Origin: Ga0077555 sp041397775 | GTDB taxonomy: Bacteria > Pseudomonadota > Alphaproteobacteria > Rhizobiales > Hyphomicrobiaceae | Assembly: GCA_041397775.1 (NCBI GenBank) | Contig: JAWKWB010000002.1 | Location: forward strand, 434,001 to 498,000 | Length of the DNA: 64,000 nucleotides | Direction of reading: 5' to 3' | In this document: positions 43,030 through 51,434 of the stretch, piece after piece | Layout of the letters: the number at the start of each line of letters is the position of its first letter | Position numbering within the stretch: position 1 is the stretch's first letter | Made by a program: the position numbers and the translations under genes | The notes under the pieces: generated by a model | What the model saw: the letters and a program-made list of their open reading frames with translations, nothing else | The model's database searches: none | Told to the model about the DNA's origin: nothing

Positions 43030-44736
43030 TCAGCCGCTGCGGCCGTAGTCGCGGCGCACACCATCCCGCGTCACGTACCCGTCGGCCAGGTCTTCCGCGA
43101 TGGCAGCCGCGTCCCGCTCGTCCGGGGATCCGTAGCCGCCCGAGCCCGGCGTGATCATGTCGACGACGGAGCCGGGCGGTGCGTCGAAGGCCCCCTTGCT
43201 CGGCAGGTGCCGTGTTGCGCCGTCCGGCGTCGTCAGTGTGACGACGGCCGCCGCGCCTGCCTTGCCGCCCAGGAGCCCGAACGGCGGCGACGTCATCCGC
43301 TCCATGCACAGTGAGCCTGTCGCATGCGCGCCCTCGAGCAGGCGCCAGCGACGGCGCGCGCCGCAGCCGCCGCGGTAGCGGCCGGCCCCGCCCGAATCCG
43401 GATTGATCTCGTAGTGCTCGACGCGCAGCGGGAAGGCCATTTCCAGCACCTCGACCGGCGTGTTCATGGTGTTGGAGATGCCGCTGGCCACCGTGTTGAT
43501 GCCATCCTTGATGGGTCGAGCGCCAAAGCCGCCCTTGATCGTCTCGTAGGAGACGTAGCGGCGGCCGCTGCGCGGATCGAGCCCGCCGAACGTGACGACG
43601 GCCGAGGTGCCCTGGCTGCAGGCCATGACGCGGGCAGGCCAGAACGCGGCGAGCGCGCCCATGACCATGTCGGCGACGCGATGGCTCATTTCGTGGTTGG
43701 CGTAGACGACGGGGGCGGGGAACGCGACGTTGACCACGGAGGCCTCGGGCGCTGTGACCGTGATCGCGCGCCAGCAGCCGGAGTTGGGCGGGATGAGGCT
43801 GTCGGGATCGACCGCCATCTTGAGTCCGCAGTAGACGCCCGATGCGGTGACGGAAAGCGGCGCGTTCATCGGCCCCTTGTTCTGTGGATCGCTGCCCGCA
43901 AAATCGACGCTGAGGCGGTCGCCGGTCTTCGTCACCTTCATGCGCACGCGGAAACGCGCATCGTTGCCGTCCCGGTCGTCGGGGATGCCGTCGCCGTCGC
44001 AGTAGTCCTCGAAGCTGCCCTCGCCATCGGGCAGGTCGGCGAGTGCCGCGCGCATCAGGCGCTCGGAATAGTCCATCACCTCCGCCATGGCGGCGACGAG
44101 TTCCGGGCCGCCGTAGCGGCGTGCCAGATCCTGCAGGCGCTGGCAGCCGCGCAATGTCGCGGCGAGTTGGGCGCCCAGGTCGCCCTTGCGTTCGTCGGGC
44201 GTGCGCACGTTGGCGAGGATGATCTTCTCGATGTCGGCGTTCATCACGCCCTTGGAGACGAGCCGCACGGGCGGCAGGCGCAGGCCTTCCCCGTAGATCT
44301 CCGTCACGGCGCCGTAGCTGCCGGGCGTGGCGGAGCCGACATCGGGCCAGTGTGCGCGCAGGCAGGTGTAGCCCAGCAGCAGCCCGTCGTGGAACGCCGG
44401 TCGGATGACGTTCACGTCGGGCAGGTGGCTGCCGCCGAAATAGGGGTCGTTGTGGATGAAGACGTCGCCGTCGTGTGCGTCCTTGCCGTAGACGCTGACG
44501 ATGGCGCGCACAGCATCGGGCATCGAGCCCAGGTGGATCGGCAGGTCGGGGCCTTGCGCGACCATGTCGCCGCGGGCATCGAACACCCCGCACGAGAAAT
44601 CGCCGGCCGACTTGAGGATGGGCGAATAGGCCGTCTTGCACAGGACGACGCGCATCTCCTCGGCGATCTTGAAGAGGCTGTTCTTGATGATCTCGAACGC
44701 GGCCGGGTCGGCGGTGCGCGGAGGGGCGGCGTTCAT
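43030..44736 (-). CDS. hyuB: Hydantoinase B / oxoprolinase family protein (second copy)
   Basis: A 568-residue HyuB subunit, complete: 'FEIIKNSLFKIAEEMRVVLC', 'TAYSPILKSAGDFSCGVFDA', 'DLPIHLGSMPDAVRAIV', 'FIHNDPYFGGSHLPDVNVIR', 'SDPQNKGPMNAPLSVTASGV', 'GGLDPRSGRRYVSYETIKGG' and the C-terminal 'ITPGSGGYGSPDERD'. It overlaps the upstream hyuA by 4 bp. Sequence is clearly diverged from the copy at 1-1669, so the two pairs probably serve different cyclic amides. Confidence 0.94.
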   Translation of the reverse strand: MNAAPPRTADPAAFEIIKNSLFKIAEEMRVVLCKTAYSPILKSAGDFSCGVFDARGDMVAQGPDLPIHLGSMPDAVRAIVSVYGKDAHDGDVFIHNDPYFGGSHLPDVNVIRPAFHDGLLLGYTCLRAHWPDVGSATPGSYGAVTEIYGEGLRLPPVRLVSKGVMNADIEKIILANVRTPDERKGDLGAQLAATLRGCQRLQDLARRYGGPELVAAMAEVMDYSERLMRAALADLPDGEGSFEDYCDGDGIPDDRDGNDARFRVRMKVTKTGDRLSVDFAGSDPQNKGPMNAPLSVTASGVYCGLKMAVDPDSLIPPNSGCWRAITVTAPEASVVNVAFPAPVVYANHEMSHRVADMVMGALAAFWPARVMACSQGTSAVVTFGGLDPRSGRRYVSYETIKGGFGARPIKDGINTVASGISNTMNTPVEVLEMAFPLRVEHYEINPDSGGAGRYRGGCGARRRWRLLEGAHATGSLCMERMTSPPFGLLGGKAGAAAVVTLTTPDGATRHLPSKGAFDAPPGSVVDMITPGSGGYGSPDERDAAAIAEDLADGYVTRDGVRRDYGRSG

Positions 44737-46829
44737 GAGCGATCTCCCGATGAGGTGCGGGTGAGACGGAGGAAGCCGGCATCGTCCATGCGCGCCTGCC
44801 AGCCCGGCGGTACGAGGATGGTCGATTCCAGGCTTTCGATGACCGCAGGCCCCACGACGGTGGCGCCGTCCGGAATGCGCGCGCGGTCGTGGATCTGGGC
44901 GGGGATCGCGCCCGTGGCGCGGAACCAGACGTCGCGCGAGCCCTTGAGAGAGTTGCTGCCGGCTTGTGCCGTCTGCTGGCGCAGCGACAACGGCGGGATC
45001 AGGCCGAGGGCCGCAACCCGGGCGCTGACGAGCCGCACGGCCTCGGCCCGGTTGTCGTGACCATAGGTCTGCGCGTGGCGTTCGTGGAACGTGTCGGCGA
45101 TGCGCTGGACACCCGCAGCGTCGATGGGACCACCGGTAACGGGCACGTTCAGCTCGTAGGACTGGCGTTCGTAGCGGGCATCGAGCGACCGCTCGAAGCG
45201 CCGGCGGTCCTCGGCAACACCGGCCCTGTCGAGCATGGCCGCGCCCTCCGCTTCGAGAGCCTGGAACGTCGCTTCGAGGGCGGCGGGATCGGCAGCGTCC
45301 GTGGTCGTGTAGGCGGTGCGCACGTAATCGCGACGCAGGTCCGTTCCGACGAGGCCCAGCGCAGAGAAGGCACCGGGAATGGGCGGGCAGATGACCGTGC
45401 TCATCCCGAGTTCCGCGGCAAGGGCTGCCGCATGCAGCGGTCCCGCCCCCCCGAAGGCCACGAGTGCGAAGTCGCGGGGATCGTGGCCACGCTGCACCGA
45501 CACGATCTTCAAGGCTTCGGCCATGGCGTGATTGACGACGTCGATGACGCCGGCCGCCGCACTCAGCGCATCGACGCCGAGCGGCTTGGCGAGTTTTTCC
45601 GTGATCGCCGCCCGCGCGCCGTCGAGATCGATCGACATGTCGCCGGCCAGCAGCGATTTCGCGCCGAGATAGCCCAGCAGCAGGTTGCAGTCCGTCACGG
45701 TCGGTTCGCTGCCGCCACGGCCGTAGCAGACGGGGCCGGGCTCCGCGCCTGCGCTCTTGGGACCAACCCGCAGCGAGCCTGCGCGATCCACCCAGGCGAT
45801 GGAGCCGCCGCCGGCCGAGACTTCGGCAAGGTCGATGACGGGCACGCGGATGGGATGGCCGGCGCCGTTCATGAAGCGCGTGACGTTGGAGCCGCCGCCC
45901 ACCTCGTATTCGGGCGTCGTCTCGTAGCGGGCATCGCGGATCAGGCTCGCCTTGGCGGTGGTGCCGCCCATATCGAAGGAGATGAGATCGCGATGTCCCG
46001 TCTGCCGCGCGACGATGGCAGCGCCCACGACCCCGGCGGCGGGACCCGATTCCACCGCCATCGCCGGCATGGCGATGCCCTCACGCGCCTCGAACACGCC
46101 GCCGTTCGAGCCCATGACGTAGAGCGCCGGCAGGCCCTTGGCGCGTGTCGCCCCCTCGAGCCGCTCCAGATAGGACGCCAGGATCGGGCCGACATAGGCG
46201 CACACGGCCGTGGTGCTGGTGCGCTCGAACTCGCGGATCTCCGGCAGGACCTCGCAGGACAGATAGACGGGGATGTCCGGCAGCTCGGCGCGCAGCCGCG
46301 CGCCCAGCCTCCGCTCGTGATCGGGATTGAGGAAGCTGAAGACCAGCGATACCGCGACGGCTTCGACGTTCGCCGCCTTCAATTCGGCAACGAGCGGCCC
46401 GATCTCGTCTTCGGCGAGAGGCGTGACGATCCCGCCATCCGCGCCCACGCGCTCCGTCACCTCGAACCGTAGGCGCCGTGGCACGAGCACCGATGGCGCG
46501 TCCTGGAAGAGGTCGTAGAGGTCGCCGCGGGACGAGCGCCGCAGCTCCAGGATGTCACGAAAGCCGCGCGTCGTGACGAGGGCGGCACGCGCGCCCTTTT
46601 CCTCCAGCAGCGCGTTGGTGACGACGGTGGTGGCATGGCAGAGAATGCCGACATCGGCCGGCGCCACGGCATAGCGCTGCATCGCCTCATCGAGTGCTGA
46701 AATGACGCCCTTGGCGAAGTCGCGCGGCGTGGTCAGTGTCTTGGCGACGCCGATCCGGCCACTCGTCTCGTCGACGAGGGCCACGTCCGTGAATGTGCCA
46801 CCGATATCGACACCGATCCGCCACGCCAT
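44733..46829 (-). CDS. hyuA: Hydantoinase A / oxoprolinase family protein (second copy)
   Basis: A 698-residue HyuA subunit: 'MAWRIGVDIGGTFTDVALVD', 'CHATTVVTNALLEEKGARAA', 'TRGFRDILELRRSSRGDLYD', 'MGSNGGVFEAREGIAMPAMA', 'SFDMGGTTAKASLI', 'SAGGGSIAWVDRAGSLRVGP'. Forms a unit with hyuB2 for ATP-dependent cyclic amide opening. The 105-bp region upstream separates it from the 2OG oxygenase gene, running the same way. Confidence 0.94.
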   Translation of the reverse strand: MAWRIGVDIGGTFTDVALVDETSGRIGVAKTLTTPRDFAKGVISALDEAMQRYAVAPADVGILCHATTVVTNALLEEKGARAALVTTRGFRDILELRRSSRGDLYDLFQDAPSVLVPRRLRFEVTERVGADGGIVTPLAEDEIGPLVAELKAANVEAVAVSLVFSFLNPDHERRLGARLRAELPDIPVYLSCEVLPEIREFERTSTTAVCAYVGPILASYLERLEGATRAKGLPALYVMGSNGGVFEAREGIAMPAMAVESGPAAGVVGAAIVARQTGHRDLISFDMGGTTAKASLIRDARYETTPEYEVGGGSNVTRFMNGAGHPIRVPVIDLAEVSAGGGSIAWVDRAGSLRVGPKSAGAEPGPVCYGRGGSEPTVTDCNLLLGYLGAKSLLAGDMSIDLDGARAAITEKLAKPLGVDALSAAAGVIDVVNHAMAEALKIVSVQRGHDPRDFALVAFGGAGPLHAAALAAELGMSTVICPPIPGAFSALGLVGTDLRRDYVRTAYTTTDAADPAALEATFQALEAEGAAMLDRAGVAEDRRRFERSLDARYERQSYELNVPVTGGPIDAAGVQRIADTFHERHAQTYGHDNRAEAVRLVSARVAALGLIPPLSLRQQTAQAGSNSLKGSRDVWFRATGAIPAQIHDRARIPDGATVVGPAVIESLESTILVPPGWQARMDDAGFLRLTRTSSGDRS

Positions 46830-46934
46830 GCCTTGCCCCCCTGTATCCCGGGGCCAAGTCTATGACGCGCAGCGCGGCTGCCGCAACCCGCCATGGTCGC
46901 GTCGCACTGGATGGGCAGGCCACCCCAAACGCGC

Positions 46935-47624
46935 TCAGCCTTCGATCGGTGCGTCGGGGAACGACAGCTGCTCGCGCGCACGCCACTCGTTGGTGACGTA
47001 GTTGATGATCACGGACTTGCGCACGCCCTCGATCTCGCGCGGCTCGAAGCCGTGATAGGTATCGTTGCCGGGAATGAAGACCATCGCGGCATTGCGGGCG
47101 AAGGGCGAGCGGCCGACATGCTGCTTGTCGGCATCGTAGATGTCGGTGCCCAGATCCTTGTGGGAGGGCACGTCCGACAGGTAGAGCAGCATCGTGAACA
47201 CCTTCACACCCAGGTCGGTGTGCGGCTCCAGCCAGAAGCCGTTGGTGTCCTGCGCGTACTCCAGCCGGAGGTAGGTGCCGGCGAGCGTCGTGCCGAACGT
47301 GCGCTCGATACGGTCCGTGACCGTGCGCGACTGGAAGGCCTGGGCGAACGCCTCCACCACCGGGAAGGCGGCGCGGTTTTCCACGTCGAAGTACTTGCGC
47401 GTCGCGTTGTGCAACTCGCGCTTGCCCGAAACACCGCCGAGCGCGGGCGCGGGGAACGGCAAGGTGGCGATTTCGTCGGCGACCGCCCGCGGCAGGCAGT
47501 CCGCCAGCAGCCAATGGCGATAGGGTTTCGCCTCGATTTGCCCGTTCGCGAAGCTTGCCAACAGGGACGCGACGATGGCGTCGGTGGCCGACAACTGGGA
47601 TTTGGTCAGGGACGCGCTGGACAT
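46935..47624 (-). CDS. 2-oxoglutarate-Fe(II) oxygenase family protein
   Basis: A 229-residue protein with a jelly-roll oxygenase signature: iron ligands H135 and D137 ('WLEPHTDLGVKVFTMLLYLS') and H191 ('NDTYHGFEPREIEGVRKSVI') with R202 likely binding 2-oxoglutarate. The start 47624 is supported by GGGAG 7 bases upstream. N-terminal 'YRHWLLADCLPRAVADEIAT' resembles the prolyl-4-hydroxylase-like alpha subgroup. Substrate unknown. Same strand as the hyuAB2 pair but with 105 bp between. Confidence 0.85.
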   Translation of the reverse strand: MSSASLTKSQLSATDAIVASLLASFANGQIEAKPYRHWLLADCLPRAVADEIATLPFPAPALGGVSGKRELHNATRKYFDVENRAAFPVVEAFAQAFQSRTVTDRIERTFGTTLAGTYLRLEYAQDTNGFWLEPHTDLGVKVFTMLLYLSDVPSHKDLGTDIYDADKQHVGRSPFARNAAMVFIPGNDTYHGFEPREIEGVRKSVIINYVTNEWRAREQLSFPDAPIEG

Positions 47625-47756
47625 TGGGGTGCTCCCGTTGGTTGTGTCGCCGGCTCGGTCGGCTCGGCGCGTCGGCACGCAACCGGCTTGCGCCACGCGC
47701 GACGTCTCACGCGGCATTTACCATCGCGCCGTGGCCTCGCTCTAGTGGCAAGGCGC

Positions 47757-47779
47757 CACGCGGGGTGGAAATCCCCGTG
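47757..47779. other. Bulged palindrome in SDR-to-oxygenase spacer
   Basis: CAC-GC-GGGG then a 7-base loop and CCCC-GTG, with the GC unpaired. It lies in the 234-bp gap after the SDR gene. No T-run follows on either strand, so it is not a clear intrinsic terminator. Confidence 0.35.
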
Positions 47780-47858
47780 CCAAATCGTAGCAGCAGAGTC
47801 GGGATTTAGACAGCGCCGCCGGCCCTTCATCTTTGGGTGGCCGGCGGCACGTCGCGCA

Positions 47859-48638
47859 TCAGCAGGTGGCGCCGCCGTCCACGGTGAGATAGGCGCCGGT
47901 GACGAAGGAGGCCTCGTCCGACAGCAGGAAGAGCGCTGCGTTGGAGACCTCTTCAGGCTGTCCGGGGCGCCCCATCGGCGTCTGATAGGCCCGCTTCTTG
48001 ACCAGTTCCTCCTTGTCCATGCCCATCGTCGATTGTTGATCGGGGCGGGCAACGAACACGCGCAGCATCGGCGTGTCGATCGGCCCGGGGCAGATGGCGT
48101 TGACGCGGATCTTTTCCTTCGCGTAGCGCTTGGCCAGCCCGCGCACGAGACCGACGACACCATGCTTCACGGCCGAATACACCGGGCTGAACTGGGAGCC
48201 GGAAATGCCGGACGTGGAGGCGGTATAGAGTAGGGCGCCACCGCCGCGTGCCCGCATCTCCGGGATCGCCGCCTCCGTCGTGATCACGACCGTGCGCAGG
48301 TTGAGGGTAACGGCGTTGTCCCACTCCCGCATGTCCAGGTCCTCGAAGGAGGCGGGACCGGGATGGCCGACGTGGTTCCAGACGAAATCGACACCGCCCA
48401 GAACCTTCGCCGTCTCCGTGACGATGCGGCGGGATTCGGCGTCCTTCGTGAGATCGGCGACGATGCCGTGCGCCTTGCCGCCGGCCGCCTCGATCTCGGC
48501 CACGACAGCGGCCACGCCCGCCGCGTCGATGTCGACGACGCCGACCGCAGCCCCCTCCTTGGCGAAGCGCAGGGCACCGGTCCGCCCCATGCCGGAAGCG
48601 GCCGCCGTCACGATCCCGATCTTGCCCGCCATTCTCAT
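47859..48638 (-). CDS. SDR family oxidoreductase
   Basis: A 259-residue classical short-chain dehydrogenase/reductase: cofactor loop 'TAAASGMGR' (residues 11-19, a variant of TGxxxGxG), D37 of 'VVDID' favouring NAD over NADP, catalytic S141-S143 region, Y154 and K158 ('YSAVKHG'), 'NAICPGPIDTPML' and C-terminal 'FVTGAYLTVDGG'. The usual NNAG is replaced by 'NHVG'. Substrate not predictable. Starts 55 bp after the BNR-repeat gene's stop on the same strand. Confidence 0.92.
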   Translation of the reverse strand: MRMAGKIGIVTAAASGMGRTGALRFAKEGAAVGVVDIDAAGVAAVVAEIEAAGGKAHGIVADLTKDAESRRIVTETAKVLGGVDFVWNHVGHPGPASFEDLDMREWDNAVTLNLRTVVITTEAAIPEMRARGGGALLYTASTSGISGSQFSPVYSAVKHGVVGLVRGLAKRYAKEKIRVNAICPGPIDTPMLRVFVARPDQQSTMGMDKEELVKKRAYQTPMGRPGQPEEVSNAALFLLSDEASFVTGAYLTVDGGATC

Positions 48639-48693
48639 CTGTCGCGTCTCCTGTCGTTTCTGGTCGTTCGTTCGCGCACGAGGCGCCTCGGCT

Positions 48694-49743
48694 TCAGTTG
48701 CTGGCCACCCCGTAGATGTCCTTCACCGGACCCGGGATCGGCATCGCCTGCCAGGTGGCGCCCCCGTCCGCCGTGGCGAATACCTCGCCCTGGTAGCGGG
48801 CACCGATGATGAATTTGTTCGGGTCCGACTGCGACAGTCCGATCGACATGATGGTGCCGTGCACCTGCACCTTGTCGTATCGGCTCCAGGTCTGGCCGGC
48901 GTCGGTGCTGCGATAGACGCCGCCGTCATGGCTGGCGGCTGCAACCGAAAGCGCCGCATATATCGTCTTGGGATCCTGCGGCGACACTTTCACATCGCGC
49001 CCGTAGGTGGTGGGCGAGAAGCGGCCCATCTCCATGTCGGTCCAGGTCCGGCCCTTGTCGGTGCTGCGGAAGAGACCCATGCGGCAGGCCAGAATGACGC
49101 CATCGGGATCGGCTGCGCTCATGGTGATCGCGTGGCCGTCGAGCATGCCTTCCGCAAAGCTCTGGGTGACGATCTTGCTCTTGAGGTGGGGTTGCTCGGC
49201 CAGCTCCAGGAGGTGCAGGCTGCAATCGTCCCAGCTTTCGCCGAAGTTCAGCGTGCGGGCGGCGCCTGCGATCTCCAGCGCGGCATAGACCTCGTCGGGG
49301 CGTGTCGGGCTCTGCACCATGCGCATGACGCGATGCGCGAACGGTCCTTCGCAGCGCGAGGGAATGTTCGGGTTGGGCATCAGCCGCCACGACGCACCCA
49401 TGTCGTCGCTGCGGTAGATGTCGACGGGCGAGGCGCCCGCGAGAATGCGTTTCGGGTCTCGGCTGTCGACGAGGAAGCACCAGACTTGCTTTTTCGTATC
49501 GGGAAAATTCGCGCGGGTGAACGTGGCGCCGGCATCGGTGGAGCGATAGACGCCGTCCTCGGTCCCCGCCAGCACGACGTTGGCGTCGGTGGGATGGACG
49601 TTGACGGTGTAGGCTTCCAAACCGGGAAGGACGTTGACCCAGGCGCCGTCGGCTCCCTCGCGGCGGAAGATGCCCACCTTGCCCTCCGCCTCGGGGCGCC
49701 CGACGTATCCGGCCACGGCAGCATAGATATAGGACTTGGACAT
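48694..49743 (-). CDS. BNR/Asp-box beta-propeller protein (sialidase-fold, cytoplasmic)
   Basis: A 349-residue repeat protein with five Asp-box motifs (SxDxGxTW type): residues 67-75, 111-119, 226-234, 278-286 and 323-331, spaced as blades of a beta-propeller. No signal peptide: it begins 'MSKSYIYAAVAGYVGRPEAE'. It lacks the Arg triad pattern of true sialidases, so enzymatic activity is not implied; homologues are often labelled glycosyl hydrolase or photosystem stability (Ycf48-like) proteins. It precedes the SDR gene (55 bp) and is probably cotranscribed with it. Confidence 0.8.
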   Translation of the reverse strand: MSKSYIYAAVAGYVGRPEAEGKVGIFRREGADGAWVNVLPGLEAYTVNVHPTDANVVLAGTEDGVYRSTDAGATFTRANFPDTKKQVWCFLVDSRDPKRILAGASPVDIYRSDDMGASWRLMPNPNIPSRCEGPFAHRVMRMVQSPTRPDEVYAALEIAGAARTLNFGESWDDCSLHLLELAEQPHLKSKIVTQSFAEGMLDGHAITMSAADPDGVILACRMGLFRSTDKGRTWTDMEMGRFSPTTYGRDVKVSPQDPKTIYAALSVAAASHDGGVYRSTDAGQTWSRYDKVQVHGTIMSIGLSQSDPNKFIIGARYQGEVFATADGGATWQAMPIPGPVKDIYGVASN

Positions 49744-50054
49744 CGCTTCCTCCTGTTGTCGCCCGCCCGCAACCCGGTCACAGGCAGAGGGGGCTTGATC
49801 TTGGCACCGGGCTCACGGCCCAATCTCCTCGGCATCCGAAAAGCGCTGGGCTTCCCCGTCGCCGACACACGTCGTCGTTACGCCTCGAGCCACCCTTGCG
49901 CCTGCCGGATGGACGGGAATTCCCGGCTGCCCGGCTTCTGGCCAGGCAGAAGGCTCGCTGCCGCCCTCCGATGGGCATGGCCGGCACGATACGCCCCCCA
50001 CGCCGCGACCGACAAGAGACGCGCCCCGAAACCGTCCCGCAGGCCGCATGAGGC
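49744..50054. other. Non-coding interval, 311 bp
   Basis: Between the BNR-repeat gene's start and the amidase's stop, both on the minus strand. It should hold the promoter of the BNR-SDR transcript. I see no credible open frame, no repeat shared with other parts of the window and no strong hairpin with a T-run. Confidence 0.5.
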
Positions 50055-51359
50055 TCACGCTGCAGCCAGCGACCGGGCCCAATGGCACAAGGCGAGATCG
50101 GCGCCGGGTCGCGCCGCGAGAAGGCAGCCGAGCGGAAGGCCGTCCGCAGTCGGGGCAGCCGGCAGCGTCACGATGGGGCCGCCCAGCGCCGTCCAGGGCG
50201 AGATGTATTTGGGCTCCCCAGTCCACGCCAAGCCTTCGGGGGCGGGGCCAGGTGTCGCCGGCCACAGGAAGAGATCGGCGTCGCTCATCCGCGCGTAGAA
50301 GAGCGCCCGCATCGTATCGATCTCGAAGCGCATCTCGAGGTAGAGGCCGGCATCGATCTTGCGGCCCTCTTCGACAGCGGCGAGGATCTTCTCGCCGACC
50401 GTACCCCCCGGCTGGTCCAGAAGGTGCGCCAGCGCGCGTCCGGCCTCGTACAGCATCGTCTTGCGTTGGAGCTGGAACAGGCGCTCGAACGAAATCGGCG
50501 ATACGCGGCCTTCCACGCGGTGTCCCGCACGCGCCCAGCCGGTGGCGAGCCGCGCCAGGTTCGTCTGCACCTCGGTGGAGGCGTCCTTGAGGTGATGGTC
50601 CTCGGGAATGAGGATCGTGAGCGGCGCGGAGCGTGGTACGGACGCCGACAGGAATTCGGGCGCCACGGCCTCGAAGGCTGCGACGGCGTCGTCCACCGTA
50701 TAGCCGTAGAAGCCGACCGTATCGTAGGAGGGCGCCAGCGGCGCGATGCCGAACGTGGAGAGGCAGCGCGTCGACGGCTTGAACGCGGCGATACCGCAAT
50801 AGGCCGCCGGACGGTTGACGCTGGCAACGGTTTGCGTGCCCAGCGCGATCGGGGCCATGCCCGCCGCCACCGCCGCCGCCGAGCCCGACGACGATCCACC
50901 CGGCGTATGTGCGAGATTGTGCGGATTGCGCGCCGGCGAGGGATCGAAGAACGCGAATTCCGTCGTATGGACCTTGCCGAGCGGAATGGCGCCCTGTCGC
51001 CTCAGGGCCAGGACGATTTCGGCATCGCCGCTGGCGGGCGGCGCATCGGCGCGCGAGCGGCTGTTGCAGCGCGTCGGCAGCCCTTCGACATCGATGATGT
51101 CCTTCACGGCCATGGGAATGCCGTGCAGCGGCCCCATCAGCCGCCCGCGCTTGGCCTGCTGCTCGCGCTCGCGTGCGATGGCGAGGGCGCGTTCGCCATC
51201 GATCTCCCGCCAGCATTGAACGTGTGGGTCGGCCTCCGAGATGCGCGCCAGATAGCGCTCGACGAGGGCGACGGGAGACAGGGTGCCGGCAGCGATGGCG
51301 GCAGCAAGCGCCCGGACGCGGCCGGGATCTTGCACGAAGTTCATCGGCGGGGTGCTCAT
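50055..51359 (-). CDS. Amidase (amidase signature family)
   Basis: A 434-residue amidase-signature hydrolase. Triad candidates: K86 in 'IPMAVKDIIDVEG', the cis-Ser of 'GGSSSGSAAAVAAG' (near 156-157) and nucleophile S180 in 'GTQTVASVNRPAAYCG'. The last motif is unusual: the family normally has Gly-Gly before the Ser (GGSIRxPA), here Val-Ala, which may affect the oxyanion loop. Start 51359 is preferred over an upstream extension. It lies 75 bp after the ThDP enzyme gene on the same strand. Confidence 0.9.
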   Translation of the reverse strand: MSTPPMNFVQDPGRVRALAAAIAAGTLSPVALVERYLARISEADPHVQCWREIDGERALAIAREREQQAKRGRLMGPLHGIPMAVKDIIDVEGLPTRCNSRSRADAPPASGDAEIVLALRRQGAIPLGKVHTTEFAFFDPSPARNPHNLAHTPGGSSSGSAAAVAAGMAPIALGTQTVASVNRPAAYCGIAAFKPSTRCLSTFGIAPLAPSYDTVGFYGYTVDDAVAAFEAVAPEFLSASVPRSAPLTILIPEDHHLKDASTEVQTNLARLATGWARAGHRVEGRVSPISFERLFQLQRKTMLYEAGRALAHLLDQPGGTVGEKILAAVEEGRKIDAGLYLEMRFEIDTMRALFYARMSDADLFLWPATPGPAPEGLAWTGEPKYISPWTALGGPIVTLPAAPTADGLPLGCLLAARPGADLALCHWARSLAAA

Positions 51360-51434
51360 GGACGCGGCTCCAGTCCTTGGCATAGAAGAAGGGCGGGCCG
51401 GTTGCCCGGACCCGCCCTGGAAGATCGCAGGCGA

